Shown in pieces: positions 24,101 through 35,101 of a stretch of 64,000 nucleotides of DNA (position 1 is the stretch's first letter; every line of letters begins with the position of its first letter). Position numbers and translations under genes: made by a program. Where the stretch lies: positions 186,001 through 250,000 of the forward strand of contig WHUZ01000013.1 of NCBI GenBank assembly GCA_015179045.1, written 5' to 3'. The notes under the pieces were generated by a model. The model searched no databases. It was not told the origin of the DNA and saw only the letters and a program-made list of their open reading frames with translations. Origin of the DNA: Kalaharituber pfeilii (taxonomy: Eukaryota; Ascomycota; Pezizomycetes; Pezizales; Pezizaceae).

Positions 24101-26306
24101 TACTTCCCGAACATAGTCGTGATAGCAGGTCTGGACCTCTGGACAAGTCCATGCGGGGTTACCAATGGAACCTCTTAATGGGAAATATTCGCTTTTCGCG
24201 CTTGTTAAGGATCAATTGAAGCGCTGCAGGCGCATCGCATTGGATTCTGGACAGTGCAATCTTTAGTAACAAGCGGTATGTGGCCAAATAGCTGCTTTGA
24301 TGCATGTCCCACTAGAGCAATGTTAACGATGGATTATCAAGGAAAAAGATGTTCACGAGGGCTAGGATCCAAGCTTCACCTGCCCTGGTTCATGTTGACA
24401 GGCCGACGATCTAAACTCAATTTCGATAGTCCTTGCATTCTGCATGTCAGCTTGCGTAGACTTTCCAATGTCACCTCCATGGTCGAGTGGCTTACGACTC
24501 GTTACTTCCCGCTCTTCAGGCCACCCAGGGTCAATAGTCCATCTGTCATTCACATCCGAATTTGTGAATGTGTTAGCTTGTTCAATTGTAAAGTCAGTGA
24601 AGTGATTGAGTATTGTTATTGGCCTTAGCATAGATGTCTTTAGGTGACATGGTTGCCCTGTGGTGTAAATCAAATTGCATTTTGCGCCAAAAGGACTGCA
24701 TAGCATACGCTTGTGGTATCAACGCGGCTGAAAGAGTCGAGGTCAAGGTTTAAGTAGAAGGTGGGGTTCCTGAATAGCAAGGGGGGTGTAAGCGATACAC
24801 AGCCGACACCCGGAGTCCTCTCTATTTGCTAGTAGAATTTGCAGTTAATATGCACTCCGCTGAATATCACATATTAGCAGTAGCGCTCACCGGGTAGGGC
24901 ACACCCATGCAAAATTGTGTCAGCGCACTTTTGAATCAGTATCTCATGATTTTGCAGCGGATTTGGTGAAAAGAGCTATAAGCGAGGTTTATTATTCGAA
25001 AAGTAGGTGGTGCGTGTGTATCGGAATAAGTAGTTGTAGCCCGCAAATGGTTGCACACTGGGTCACCTCGATCTCGGCAAAGCAACAGCATCGGGTTATT
25101 CATGCATCATTGGCAATTCATTTAGTATGCAAACAATTGCGGACCATCAAACGACACGTAGCCGACAGGAGCTTACTAGGGTTGCTGAGGCGCTTGCCAA
25201 GGTTGACGCTCTTGTAACTCATAAACATTTGTAAGCTGTCCACTTGTCAATCGATGATCCTTCCAATCTGTTCTCGAACGCAGCTTCGAAATGTCAATTG
25301 AACAGTGAGTATTTCAAGTAGAGCAAGAAATGCATGGAGCCAATGGACACAAATCAAGTGGATGGACATAAAGCCACTAAACATCACATTTATGTGAATT
25401 GTAAAGACACGATTAATTGGTTCACCTCGAGCTGATTGTGCAAAATTGGTATGTTATTAGGGTATTCCAGTGGAGACCTCTGGTTCGCGCAAGCAGGCCA
25501 TGGTCGAAGAAAGTCAAGTTTTGAATTTGTCTAGTCTTGCTTTTGCACTCCACCGATCTTGCGCAAGGTTTAACCCAAACTAGAACCGTTTGGCACGCCG
25601 TAACGAGAAAAGTGATACTTTATGGTTCGCATACGCAGGTACCTCGGGTATCGTCACTTCCTAAAACTATTCAGTTCATTCTGAAAAGGAAAGCCGTGAG
25701 GCTCAATTCAACTTTGATATACTGCAAGCTGACCTATGCGTTATCTGAGGTTGGCCATGCTCTTAAGGTGGCCAATTGACAGCCTCGAAGATTAGCAGTA
25801 CTATCCATTGGATAAGCGGATACAGCTTTCTTGGAGGGATTTCTGGAACAACGCACATACTCTTTCATATAACATGATAGATTAACGCGATGGCGTCACC
25901 AGCATTGTCGTGCTCGGCCGGGATTTGCTGTCAAGTTGACAAGAGTCCACCCCACAACATCTCTCATGACCCGTGATGGACGGGGCGGGGTACAGGTAGG
26001 AGCGATGCTAAATGGTAATTTGGTGATGTGTATGTTCATTGACCCTCGCGAGTGAAAGATTGAAAGTCCTGCCCAAGGTGAAGTGTGATGAAATCTGTAA
26101 TTGAGCTGCTAGAGGACTCCTGCGTTCACGCGCAGAGGACATTTGTTATTTAATCTTCCATATTCCCTCTGTCCAAACTTTCAATGGTCTCAAGATAGAG
26201 TACGAAAGCAGTCAACGGTTGAAGAGCTTTGTCAATTGCGCTTGAGCTCACGCACCATAGCACTTGGTCATCAGCCTCAAATCCCAGCCACACAAAGAGA
26301 CTACCA
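21117..26306. other. 5-kb intergenic desert
   Basis: No frame on either strand looks coding; the longest (24254-24628) has no motif, no start context and no homologous neighbour. A (GT) microsatellite is at about 21430-21450 and a T-rich tract at 21380-21415 and 21490-21570. No LINE end or tiny retroposon was found, which makes this the cleanest repeat-poor stretch. Confidence 0.5.
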
Positions 26307-27776
26307 ATGTCCTTCAACAACGCTGAGTCAGCTCTCTTAGACTGGGCTTCTCCACCAGGAAGCGAAAATGTCGAAAGTAATTGTCAATTTTATTTCTCTC
26401 TTAATCATTTCCCTCTCTTGCCTCTCGTTTTGTCAGTTTCCCTTATGTGGTTCCTAAGCGCGGTTAGTTCTGTTACCAGAAAATTAAAATCGCTTGGGCA
26501 TTAGCTACATTATCTGATTGACCAAAGACAAATCCTTTTTGCTTCGATCCTGCGATTCTGTCCTACCTCAATTTTCAGAGTCTGACTGACATCGTCACAA
26601 GTAGTTCAACCCAATAGCGGTGCCGAGACCATTCAACCCGGTAGTCTGGTAACCAGTCAACCCCGCACTCTTCCGCCAGCTCCGGGTGCAGGCGATTTGG
26701 TCCATGTAGAATGGGGGTCCAACGACAATTATTCAACACACACCAGTTACAGTTCCAGATCAACAAATTCAGGTTCTTGGAATTCCTTTAGTGACTCTCA
26801 TGAGCGCTTTTCAAACAATCTCAGCGAAATAACTGAACATTCCATCGATAGTGAGCAAGCTCTCATTGACGACGAGTCAGTCCATAGCGACGAAACTGCA
26901 GAGCAATCATCCCCTGCTCTCAGAAGGTCGGCTAGTGCTTTTTTCTCCGAACACAATTCAATTCGCTCCGGCAGTTTTGCCAGTGAGGATAGCGACGATA
27001 GCATTCAGAAACCCCCTGCAACCCCAAAATCCCACCAAGCACTGCCGTTACGCATGCCAAGCTGGATTAACGGACGTGCTGGAATAAGGCCCCTAGTCCA
27101 ATCTAATGGCAGCATTCTGACCTCCGATTCTCACACCTCTGATGCATCTATTGCCGACGGTGAAGACGCAGAAGATTTCCTTCCGTGCCCTTTCAAATGG
27201 GATGGTTGCCCAGTTAAGTTCAGTCTTGCAGATAGGCACTTCTGGAAGTGCCATGCCACCAAACACTTTGATTCCAACCTCCCTCCCAGATCACTGGTTT
27301 GTACGTTCGAGAACTGCCCAATGATCTTTGAGGGAGAGGATCGATTAAAGAACTGGGGAAGACGCCTGGACCACTTTGCTGAGCATGTCGAGGCTAAGCT
27401 GGCTGATGTCCGCACAGAACTTGCCACCAAAAACCTGAATAGTGACGAATATAGGGTGGCTCTTCACCAAAAAATGGAGATTGAGGAACGGCACGATCTC
27501 AACTTGTTGCAATATAAAACCCAGCAGGACGGTAATAGATATGGGATGAATATGCTAATTAACCCTAACCCTCCGCCTCCTCTGATCCCAATTACCACAG
27601 ATTTCAATCGTCGCGATCGGGCAATGCCTGGACCGAGAGTGACACAAATTGACTATTCACCTCTCGACTTCTCTCCAGAGAGAGAATTGAACTCATGGAC
27701 TGCCGCCGTCTTTGTTGCTGCTAGGGAGGCCAGTTCTGGTGAGCGGGACAGGTCTGAGCGTATCATTATGAGATGA
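26307..27776 (+). CDS. Fungal degenerate C2H2 zinc-finger protein (two exons, 413 aa)
   Basis: Exon 1 is 26307-26376 (MSFNNAESALLDWASPPGSE) and exon 2 is 26605-27776. The donor is GAAA|GTAATT, the branch CTGAC, the acceptor AAGTAG; the one-base phase fits. The classical TTTTCAG acceptor at 26578 would bring a stop at once, so it is rejected. An acidic Ser-rich region (residues 40-130) precedes two finger-like units: CPFKWDGC-x12-WKCHATKHF and VCTFENC-x-MIF ... NWGRRLDHFAEH. The second is a degenerate finger typical of a large fungal family in which CPF..GC..F..W..H...HF is followed by C.F..C...F....W..R..H...H. A Glu/Lys coiled coil and a Pro-rich tail follow. Probably nuclear and regulatory; target unknown. 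Confidence 0.75.
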
Positions 27777-29480
27777 TGAAAAAAAAACTGTATTGCTGCT
27801 GCTTCACTTGACATATCCATAAATGCGACAGCTTTCAACAATTTGTACTAGGCGTCGGAACATTCTTTGGGTGGAGTCTGCATTTCTTTATTTCCTATTT
27901 TGGACTAATGGGTGGACAGCCTTTCCTTTCAGGGTGGTGTCGGAATTTTGTTGCTAGGCTCATTGAGTCATTATAATAACCCTCCTTCATTTTCTGGGAT
28001 TCCTTTTTTTTTTTTTTCCTTTTTGTGTTTTCGGTTTTGGTCTGGCTTTCTGAAGTGGTGCGGTTGCCCGTGAGATGTTTCATACTTAAGTCTCCAACTT
28101 GGTGAAGTAATCTCTCTCAGACACTTGGCAGCAATTGATACTTCTGCCTTTTCGCTCGCTAGTCGACATTCTATCAATCTAAGCTTTCGTTTACCTACTA
28201 TGAAATTAGTTATCTTTGATATAGTATCCAGTTCAGAGTTCATGTAGGACGGGAGAGTGAACCTGCATTCCCTTAACTATAACACTGGCACAGTTCGTTG
28301 TGGTTAGTCAAGGGCCTCTGCGAACACCCTGTTGACTGCAAGCAGTTCATCTCCTCAATAATGCAAAACCAAGCCAAGTCAGCACCCCTTCCGCAACATT
28401 TATGAAACATAGCGTCTTCATTCGGTATCGCCTAATGCCACATTTGGTGAGGCCGAAGCGTGAGAAGCAGCCGAAAGAAAAGAAAAAGGAATAAGTATGA
28501 TAAAGCAGACAACCTCTGTCCCAGTGAAGAATGTATCGGAACTGGAATTACCTTCCGGGATCTGAGACATAGATACCTATATCTTTGCCATAATTTAAAG
28601 AACCTAACATCATGTTGGAAGAATGTCCAAGATTTTAAAACTTTAAAATTTGAAAGATGCTTGTACATGAATCCCCTGCACCTCCAGGGCACAGGACCTA
28701 TCTTCTGTAGCGTGATGAGTACAGGCTCTTGAAGGTCAATAGTAGAATTTTCATACCTCAGCCGAGTTTCACTTGAAGTCTGCCATTGGTGGTAGGATCT
28801 TAGCAGCAAGCTGCAGGGAGAATAAGCAAAGGCGGTGAAGATCGGATATTACTAATGGCACCCAGAAACTGAGCGAAATCTGCCATGGGATGTAGTAAAT
28901 AAATCTGAAAAATGAGACTGTAATGGTGAGATTGTTTGGGTCTTGATTGTTTCTCATGCGATAAAGAAGAGGTTTATGCCATCGCAGCCTCGTCAATTTC
29001 CTGCTAGTGCCAAGATGACCGTGACCGCTCAGCGCGGCCGCGCACCTGCATGTACTCCGCACGTGGCAAACGCAACGTCCTGGCATAGCCACGATCAAAT
29101 CTGGGGACGACGGGTGGTGCCGTAGTCAATCATGAGGCTGCATTTTGCAAAAGCCTAAATGTATATGATTGCAAACTAGCATGAGCAGAAGTGTTAAATT
29201 TCCCCTTGCATCGCTGAAATGTAAGGACATAGGGATGTGAGTTCCAAGTGAGGTCTGTGGGAAGGCTACATGGTGATAATAATATATAGGGCCAGGAACT
29301 GATAAATCTGTTCTCCCTCATAAAATGAGAAACCTGGAGCATATACCAATTGCTATTTATGAGATATTTGCAAGTACAATTTATCTAACTTACGCCCTTT
29401 TATCATTTCAAGTCCTCCGCTTCGTCACACCCATCCTTACCGTCCTTTCTCATCCAACCAGACTACGACTCATCCTCACG
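27777..29480. other. Intergenic stretch, no gene seen
   Basis: Contains a poly(T) run (28006-28018). Frames on both strands (28432-28809, 29130-29744) show no family signals. Part of the plus-strand frame at 29440-29650 is the antisense of the acidic coding remnant described next. Confidence 0.4.
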
Positions 29481-29630
29481 TCCATCATCATGCTCGGTGT
29501 CACCCTCAGTGTCATCCTCATTGCCATCCTCAGTGCCACTGTCAGTGTCACCCTCCCTATCATCCTAACATTCATTATCATCATCACTGAAGCCATCCTC
29601 CTCCTCCTCTTCATTATCACTGTCTTCATC

Positions 29631-29687
29631 CATTTTTTAATTTTTTTATATCATTACTCGTGTGCCGCCCGGTGGGCTATGACGAGG
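29631..29687 (-). mobile_element. 57-bp insertion made only of the LINE 3' hairpin and poly(A)
   Basis: On the minus strand: CTCGTCATAGCCC, ACC, GGGCGGCACACGAG, TAATGATAT, then an A-rich tail. Target duplication CACTGTCTTCATC at 29618-29630 and CACCGTCTTCATC at 29688-29700 (one mismatch). The outer stem is CTCGT/ACGAG, a compensated version of the usual CTCGC/GCGAG. Everything upstream of the hairpin is missing, so the hairpin and tail alone were retroposed. Confidence 0.8.
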
Positions 29688-29985
29688 CACCGTCTTCATC
29701 ATCCTGACCATAATCGTCCTCATCAAAATCATCATCCTCACTAAAATGACCCTCCTCCCACTCATTATCGCAACCTTCATCATCCTGACATAATCATCGT
29801 CCTCACCAAAATTGTCATCATCACTTTCATCATCATCCTCACTGAAACCATGTTCCCCTCCTCATTATTACTGTCTCCATCATTCTGACAACAATCACCC
29901 TCATCAAAATCATCATCATCCAATACGAGTTCATCGACCTGAAAATCCAATTCAGCCAAATCATCAGGGTCACGATCGTCAGGAT

Positions 29986-30048
29986 TTTTTTTTTTTTTTT
30001 TTATTTCACGTGACCCCGCTTGTAGCTGTTCGCCATGGCAGGGCAGGG
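29986..30048 (-). mobile_element. Ultrashort poly(A) retroposon, copy 3
   Basis: The 14-bp target duplication is perfect: ACGATCGTCAGGAT at 29972-29985 and 30049-30062. Between them, on the minus strand, lie CCCTGCCCTGCCATGGCGAA, CAGCTACAAGCGGGGTCACG, TGAAAT and about 18 A. The 5' end carries one extra CCCTG. It is inserted into the acidic coding remnant and restores that frame when removed. Confidence 0.9.
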
Positions 30049-30206
30049 ACGATCGTCAGGATAAACAATGAAACAGGAAGGATATTCCGCTTGCTGTAAT
30101 GAACAACAATCTTTTGACTCACTACTCTCACATTAGCCACAACTAATTGCCAATAGAATAGGGACACTGGGCGCTGCACTTCATGCACCTTTTTGATGCA
30201 CGACAT

Positions 30207-31670
30207 TTGCTGGAGGAAGACAATATGACCGCCGCTTGGCCTGAGTACTGTCGCAAACCCACCCTGGAACTGTTGGGAACCTTGTCATTCCAAGATGCTA
30301 CGGGGGGAGCACATAATCTGAGGTATGGGGGGGTATGTGATTACTGAAAGGGGAAGGGATACTGGAAGGTGGAGGGTATTTCTTGAGGTGGCCGAGGAGG
30401 TCCTGTGAAGAGAGCATCATCGTTACAGGGTCGAAGGAAGTGAGTTCAATAGACAACGATCATCTCAGCTGTTTGCTCTTGCTCTTCCTACTAGACCACT
30501 TTTTCCTCCCACAGTACGTGTGTTTGATTTGCACAGGAGTGCGTTGGTAAATACTTTTGGGGGCCAAAGTGAGCTTGTTTTGAGTAGCTATTTGTTTGAT
30601 TAGAGGAGGTCTGAGGTTGCGAGTGATGGTTGACATATTTACTGCTACCTAAAGCTTTGAACTTTGTTGATAGTAGCAGTACGTTAGAGGCTGGTAAACT
30701 GCAGTGTACGTGAGCTTGCAGGTATAACTAACCTGCTTAGGATGATGCCCATTCCAAGGACAGTATACAGTTCTTCTCCTTCCAAACTCACCTCACAGAT
30801 CTGTTTCCTCACCCCAACGCCATATCCCCCGGCCATCCCTCTGCTCGATACCAGAGTAGCTGTGGCGCCGAAAAAAAGGGCTGGAACTGTTCTGGTCCCT
30901 AAGTAGCTACACACACAAACGTGGGTTGTGCATTCTATCCAGCACCCTCTTATACTCCGTACAACCTGAAACCCCCCCCCCCCCCCCCCACTTTTTTTTT
31001 ATTTTTTTTTGCACATAATGCACAACTGAACTTGCAATACTCAAAAATAGAGTTTCTAAAAAGCAAAAATCCAAAGTCATCGGCTTCTCCCGGCCCACCC
31101 CCGCCCCGAGCTAACCTAAGCTATACCCCAAGTTACGTACTTTTAACTTCTTATATAAGGTTATAGCCGGGGAATACCTAAAACTTTTCTAAGGAATAAA
31201 AGCAAAAATCAAGAATCAAAAAAAAAAAAACAAAAAAAAAAAAAAAAACCCAAACCTTGAACAAAACGTCAAAGTTTTACCCTTCAAAAATTCAAATAAT
31301 CAAATAAATCAAAACTCAAAAAAAGCACAATAGACCATGCTGGCCTCCTACGTTACTATATATTTCACTTCCTTATCCTCCTTTTCTCCCCCTCCCGGGT
31401 TTTCCAACACCACCGACTCCACCAACTCCCTCCACTTCAAAAATCTCTGCAAAAAACGAGCAAGAAGCAAGACTCACTATTTGCTCTCCACCATCTAGAC
31501 TGAGCGTACAGAGCATTTCGTTTCATTGGGTTTTATAATTGTTTCGCACTTTTATCGAGACGGTGGAGAATATATATATACGTGTAAGTCCAATTAGTCC
31601 ACTCCGCTCCGCTTTTTCAAGAATTGGAATTAATCTAGCTGGCAGTTAATCGTGAATCAGGTCATCCGCC
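30207..31670. other. Intergenic stretch upstream of the GC-rich gene
   Basis: Contains a C18 run next to T/A runs (30970-31010), A-rich tracts (31219-31248) and, closer to the gene, CATTGGG (a CCAAT-type box in reverse, 31525-31533) and TATATATATACG (31572). A minus-strand frame at 30684-30914 (GATATLVSSRGMAGGYGVGV) ends in a plausible donor (GAG|GTGAGT), but nothing could be joined to it. Confidence 0.35.
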
Positions 31671-33593
31671 ATGTCTCCGGCCGCCGCTCCCACCACCCGC
31701 CGCAACAACAAGCTCGCCCTCATCTACTACCAATGCACCCTCTACCGCACCCCCACCAAGACCCACGACATCATCGAGGGCTTCTTCCGCCACTACGAAC
31801 TCGCCGGCAAGACGCCGTACCGTTTCAAATACGACCCCGAGGTGCCGTACTCCTACAACCTCAAACGCCTCTACGAGGAATGCCCCACTACGGACCCCTC
31901 CGTGCTGTTCGCAGAGTACGAGCTCGCTGTGGCGCTGTCGCCGTGCACCGCGCACCAGCACAACATCATCTATGCGCTGCTCAGGCGCAGCCTGTCGTCG
32001 CCCGGATACGTTCCGCGGGTGCTGTGGCTCGACAAGGACGAGACGGTCGCCGCGATCGATCCCTATCGCGAGTATGACAGGGTGCTGAAGCTGTTTCTGA
32101 GCTCACGAAGCGGAAACCGCATCCAGCCGTGGCGGTGGGAGGCCGCGATGCTCCGGGACGGGATGCCGCTCACTAGGCCGGTGGAGGTGCTCCATGAGCA
32201 CGTGCACACGGCGATCCCCGGGATGGAGGACTTCCGGAAGCCCAAATTCCACCACGCCGACCGGTACGCGCGCTACGAGCCCCTCGGCGACGAGGGCTTC
32301 CACTACGAGTGGAAGCGGCGGTACGTGTTCGACCAGATCCTGTACGAAGTCCACCACCAGCTGCTGTGGAAAAGTACGCCTATCGACCACTTCTTCCTGC
32401 GCGAGCAGCACGGCTTCGGAGATTTCTGGAAGGTGTACGACCGGGACGCGCACATGTTCAGCGAGTGGCTCAAGCTCTGCACGTGGATGGACTGGCCGTC
32501 GAGGGACTGGCGCAAGTACCACCACGCGAGGGACAAGGCGTGGAAAAAGTTCGTGGACTTTGTGGAGCAGGAGGTCGAGTGGAGCGTGCTTAGGCAGGCG
32601 CCGGACTGGACCTTGGGTGACCCTGAGGACGACCTAGTAGGGAGGTGGGATACGGATGGGGACAGGCCCCCGGAAGAGTTTTATTATCCATGGGTGAGCC
32701 AGCGTCTTCAGTACCTGAAAGAAGTGAGGACGGTGGAGGCCCACGATGCCGGCGGAGAAGGCGAGCTTGTGGGGGCTGCCAGCGAGGGCAGCACCTCTGA
32801 GGGCGGCTGGACTGATGTCGGGGAAAGCTCCTACGAGGAAGCTGAGCCTCCGGCCCGAATCATCTCGTCCACCCGTGCTGCCGACATCGACACCGACTCG
32901 GACTCCGACTTTGACTACGACTCCGACTCGGACGACGATGACAGCGCAGACAAGAATCCGACCCACAGCACCAATATCGTCCGCAGCAGAGACGCAGCGT
33001 ACCGGTACATGCCGGCGCGGGCCCACAAAACCGCAACCCGCCCATGGGACTGGCTGCACGAGACGCTGCACGAGTACTTGAACGATCCCATGACCTCGTA
33101 CGTCCAGCGCCACGCGCGGGACTCCCTCGAGGCTCTGGAAGCCGTGACCGCGAAGGAGTACTATCTCGCCACTCTGGACCCACAGGGCCCGCTGTCCCCG
33201 CCCTGGGTCGAGCTCTGCTGGATCCTATTCGACCGCCGCCCGCGGACGCTCGCGGCCGCAAAGAAGGTAATATACATTCATATATCGCCCACCCCAACTC
33301 TCCCAACATGCTGACTGGAGAATATGCGTTAGATGCTCGACGGCCTCTACGTCAACATCATCGATTTTGCGGAGTACGCGCGGCGCAGGTGCCCGTTTGA
33401 GAACAAGGGCTTGCGGGCGCGCCCGGAGCTGCAGCAGCACCAGGACGCGAAAACCTTGCTCCAGTACGGAAAGGAGTCGAGGATGCTGTTTCCGTTGGAA
33501 AGGGCAAAGAGGCATCCAGTGCTGAGGCTGCTGTTGGAGCGGAAATGGAAGTGCGGGAGGAGTGCGAGGGCGAGGGCTTGGATGGCGTTGTGA
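31671..33593 (+). CDS. GC-rich orphan gene (two exons, 618 aa)
   Basis: Exon 1 is 31671-33266 (ATG, MSPAAAPTTRRNNKLALIYY) and exon 2 is 33333-33593. The 66-nt intron has donor AAG|GTAATA, a CTGAC branch and acceptor GTTAG, and is phase 0. Codon third positions are overwhelmingly G or C, unlike every other gene here, which is also why long antisense frames appear. Residues 1-360 are rich in Trp, Tyr, His and Arg (FHYEWKRRYVFDQILYEVHH, WPSRDWRKYHHARDKAWKKF) and look globular and helical. Residues 390-440 are a Ser/Asp acidic linker. The C-terminal part (ETLHEYLNDPMTSYVQRHAR) looks folded again. I recognise no domain. The stop codon coincides with the first bases of an LTR-like repeat, so the present C-terminus may be secondary. 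Expression level or horizontal origin could explain the base composition. Confidence 0.75.
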
Positions 33594-33673
33594 GGGCATG
33601 GGGAAACACGGCTCTGCCGCTACGTTCTCTGCCAGGAGGTTATCAGGAGCTGTACAGTAGTCACATGCGGGAA
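33589..33673 (+). repeat. LTR-like dispersed repeat, copy B, left part
   Basis: Starts TGTGAGGGCATGGGGAAACA and matches copy A at 20710. It is split by the LINE at 33674-34805 and continues at 34806-35000. Its first TGTGA supplies the TGA stop of the GC-rich gene. Confidence 0.5.
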
Positions 33674-34805
33674 TTTTTTTTTTTTTTTTTTTTCATATCA
33701 TTACTCGCATGCCGCCCTGTGGGCTATGGCGAGATGTTAGATACATAAGAGATAAATTAGGAGAGAAAAGAAACCCCGCCCCTTCGTCCCGCCCCGTAAA
33801 GAAAGATAAACATCAGACAAGGATAAAAATCAGGATAGACAGCTAAACGTCATGAGTCGGCCCATTTCCTCCTCCAGACGTTGCACCTTTCCCATATGTG
33901 GGTAGTCGTCTCTTCTTCTTCTCCACACCGTCTGCGCTCCGGGCTCTCCGCCTTTCCCATCCTGAATTTCCAGGAGTTGAGGCCCTTTTCCGCCCAGTGC
34001 CTGTAAGTCCGCCTAGTCGCTGGAGTGGCTTGTAGCTTAGCCCCAACCTGTTCCTCTCTTTGGCTCGTTGGGTTTTGGCGTCCATGCGTATTCCGGCTTC
34101 CGTGGCTGTCTCCGTTTGGTATTGGGGTAGTGCACCGATCTTGGCCGCTCGGTCGGCTTTTTCGTTCCCCTTGATGCCAATATGGGCTTTTACCCGCATG
34201 GCGGCTACGTCTATATCCCCTCTCCTTGTTCTTCTTTCCCACGCCTCCCTCACCAGGCGTGCCGCCCCTCCTGGAAGTTGGTCGGCCTTCTGCTATGTGT
34301 GTGGGCTCTCTCAGTGCTGCCTGTGAGTCCGATGAGGATTAGCAGTTCTTCATCTCCGCTTTGGCGAAGGCTATGAGTTCTGCGTCGTTAACCGTTTGCC
34401 TTTCGTCCCAGGTGGTAAGTAGGATGTGGAGGCTGAGTTGTCCCATAGACCCACGCCTGTTTGACTCTCAATTCGGCTGCCGTCAGTGTATGTTTGTTTT
34501 CCAGCCTTGGCCCTCTTCTTCCTCAATGTGTCTTTCCCGTTCCGGGATTTTGGCTTGTCTGTTTGGTGATGCTAGCATCGCCAGTGGTAGCATGTCTCTC
34601 CAGTCCAGTGATCCTCTCAGGTATTCCATGTCCTCATCTTGGTGTAGGTCTTCCTTTTCGAACCTTAGAGCTCTGGCCTCCACCCTCTGGGTTTCCCCCC
34701 AATATGAAGGTCTGTATTGGCTCTAGGTTTGCCGGCCCCCTACGTGATGTGGCTTCTTGTCCCCCACGGGACTCCGGTGATGCGCTGGGCCGTCGTGTAT
34801 TGCCA
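33674..34805 (-). mobile_element. 5'-truncated LINE (RNase H region) with perfect target duplication
   Basis: Poly(T) at 33674-33694, hairpin end at 33702-33732, then minus-strand coding for the RNase H module. Words include VEARALRFEKEDLHQDEDME, YLRGSLDWRDMLPLAML, HTDGSRIESKTG, a basic KAHIGIKGNEKADRAAKIG motif and the region before the CCHC finger. Frameshifts are present. The target duplication TCACATGCGGGAA is perfect at 33661-33673 and 34806-34818, so this copy is fairly young relative to its decay. It is inserted in the LTR-like repeat. Confidence 0.9.
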
Positions 34806-35000
34806 TCACATGCGGGAAGGCGGTATGAATGAGGTTATGAATGGAGTGTATGCCTCAGTAGATGCGTAGATAATGAGCGAGCGATCTCTATGTACATGGC
34901 TCCAGACCTCCTATATAAGCTCCCTCACACTTACCTTGATATTATGCCCGTCACGTGACCCGCGATGCTCTGGCCTGAAGTCGACGCCCCTCACACAGGG
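34806..35000 (+). repeat. LTR-like dispersed repeat, copy B, right part
   Basis: Continues the homology to 20783-21000: GGCGGTATGAATGA, CTCTATGTACATG, CACGTGACCCGCGATGCT and GTCGACGCCC. A TATATAAGCTCC word at about 34912 would suit an LTR promoter. Downstream homology to copy A fades. Confidence 0.45.
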
Positions 35001-35072
35001 TCGCCGCATTTGCACTTTCAACTAGATTACCAGACCAGTCGCACTGCACTCCCGCAGCGTCTGATCCTCCAA

Positions 35073-35101
35073 GAGTGGATGGATGGATGGATGGATGGAT
35101 A
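35073..35101 (+). repeat. (GGAT)n microsatellite
   Basis: Seven consecutive TGGA units. It lies between the LTR-like repeat and the gag-like remnant. Confidence 0.85.

Larger units (their letters stand above)
29481..30200 (-). pseudogene. Asp/Glu-rich coding remnant interrupted by two tiny retroposons
   Basis: On the minus strand, with the insertion at 29986-30048 removed, the frame reads QQAEYPSCFIVYPDDRDPDD and LAELDFQVDELVLDDDDFDE. After frame slips it continues as GFSEDDDESDDNFGEDDDY, EEGHFSEDDDFDEDDYGQDD and DEDSDNEEEEEDGFSDDDNE. Triplet decay (GAT/GAA slippage) explains most of the frame changes. It was a highly acidic protein domain, of the kind found in chromatin or transposase-associated proteins; no family can be named. 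The two insertions at 29631 and 29986 lie inside it. Confidence 0.45.

Noticed and set aside
24254..24628. 124-codon frame in the 21-26 kb desert
   Set aside because: No motif, no conserved start context, no introns extending it; consistent with chance.
29325..29744. Plus-strand 139-codon Ile/Leu/Thr-rich frame resembling a membrane protein
   Set aside because: It is the antisense of GAT/GAA-rich acidic coding sequence; its hydrophobicity comes from ATC/CTC codons.
32103..33113. Long minus-strand open frames opposite the GC-rich gene
   Set aside because: They are a by-product of very high GC3 in the plus-strand gene, lack motifs and splice sense, and disappear outside it.
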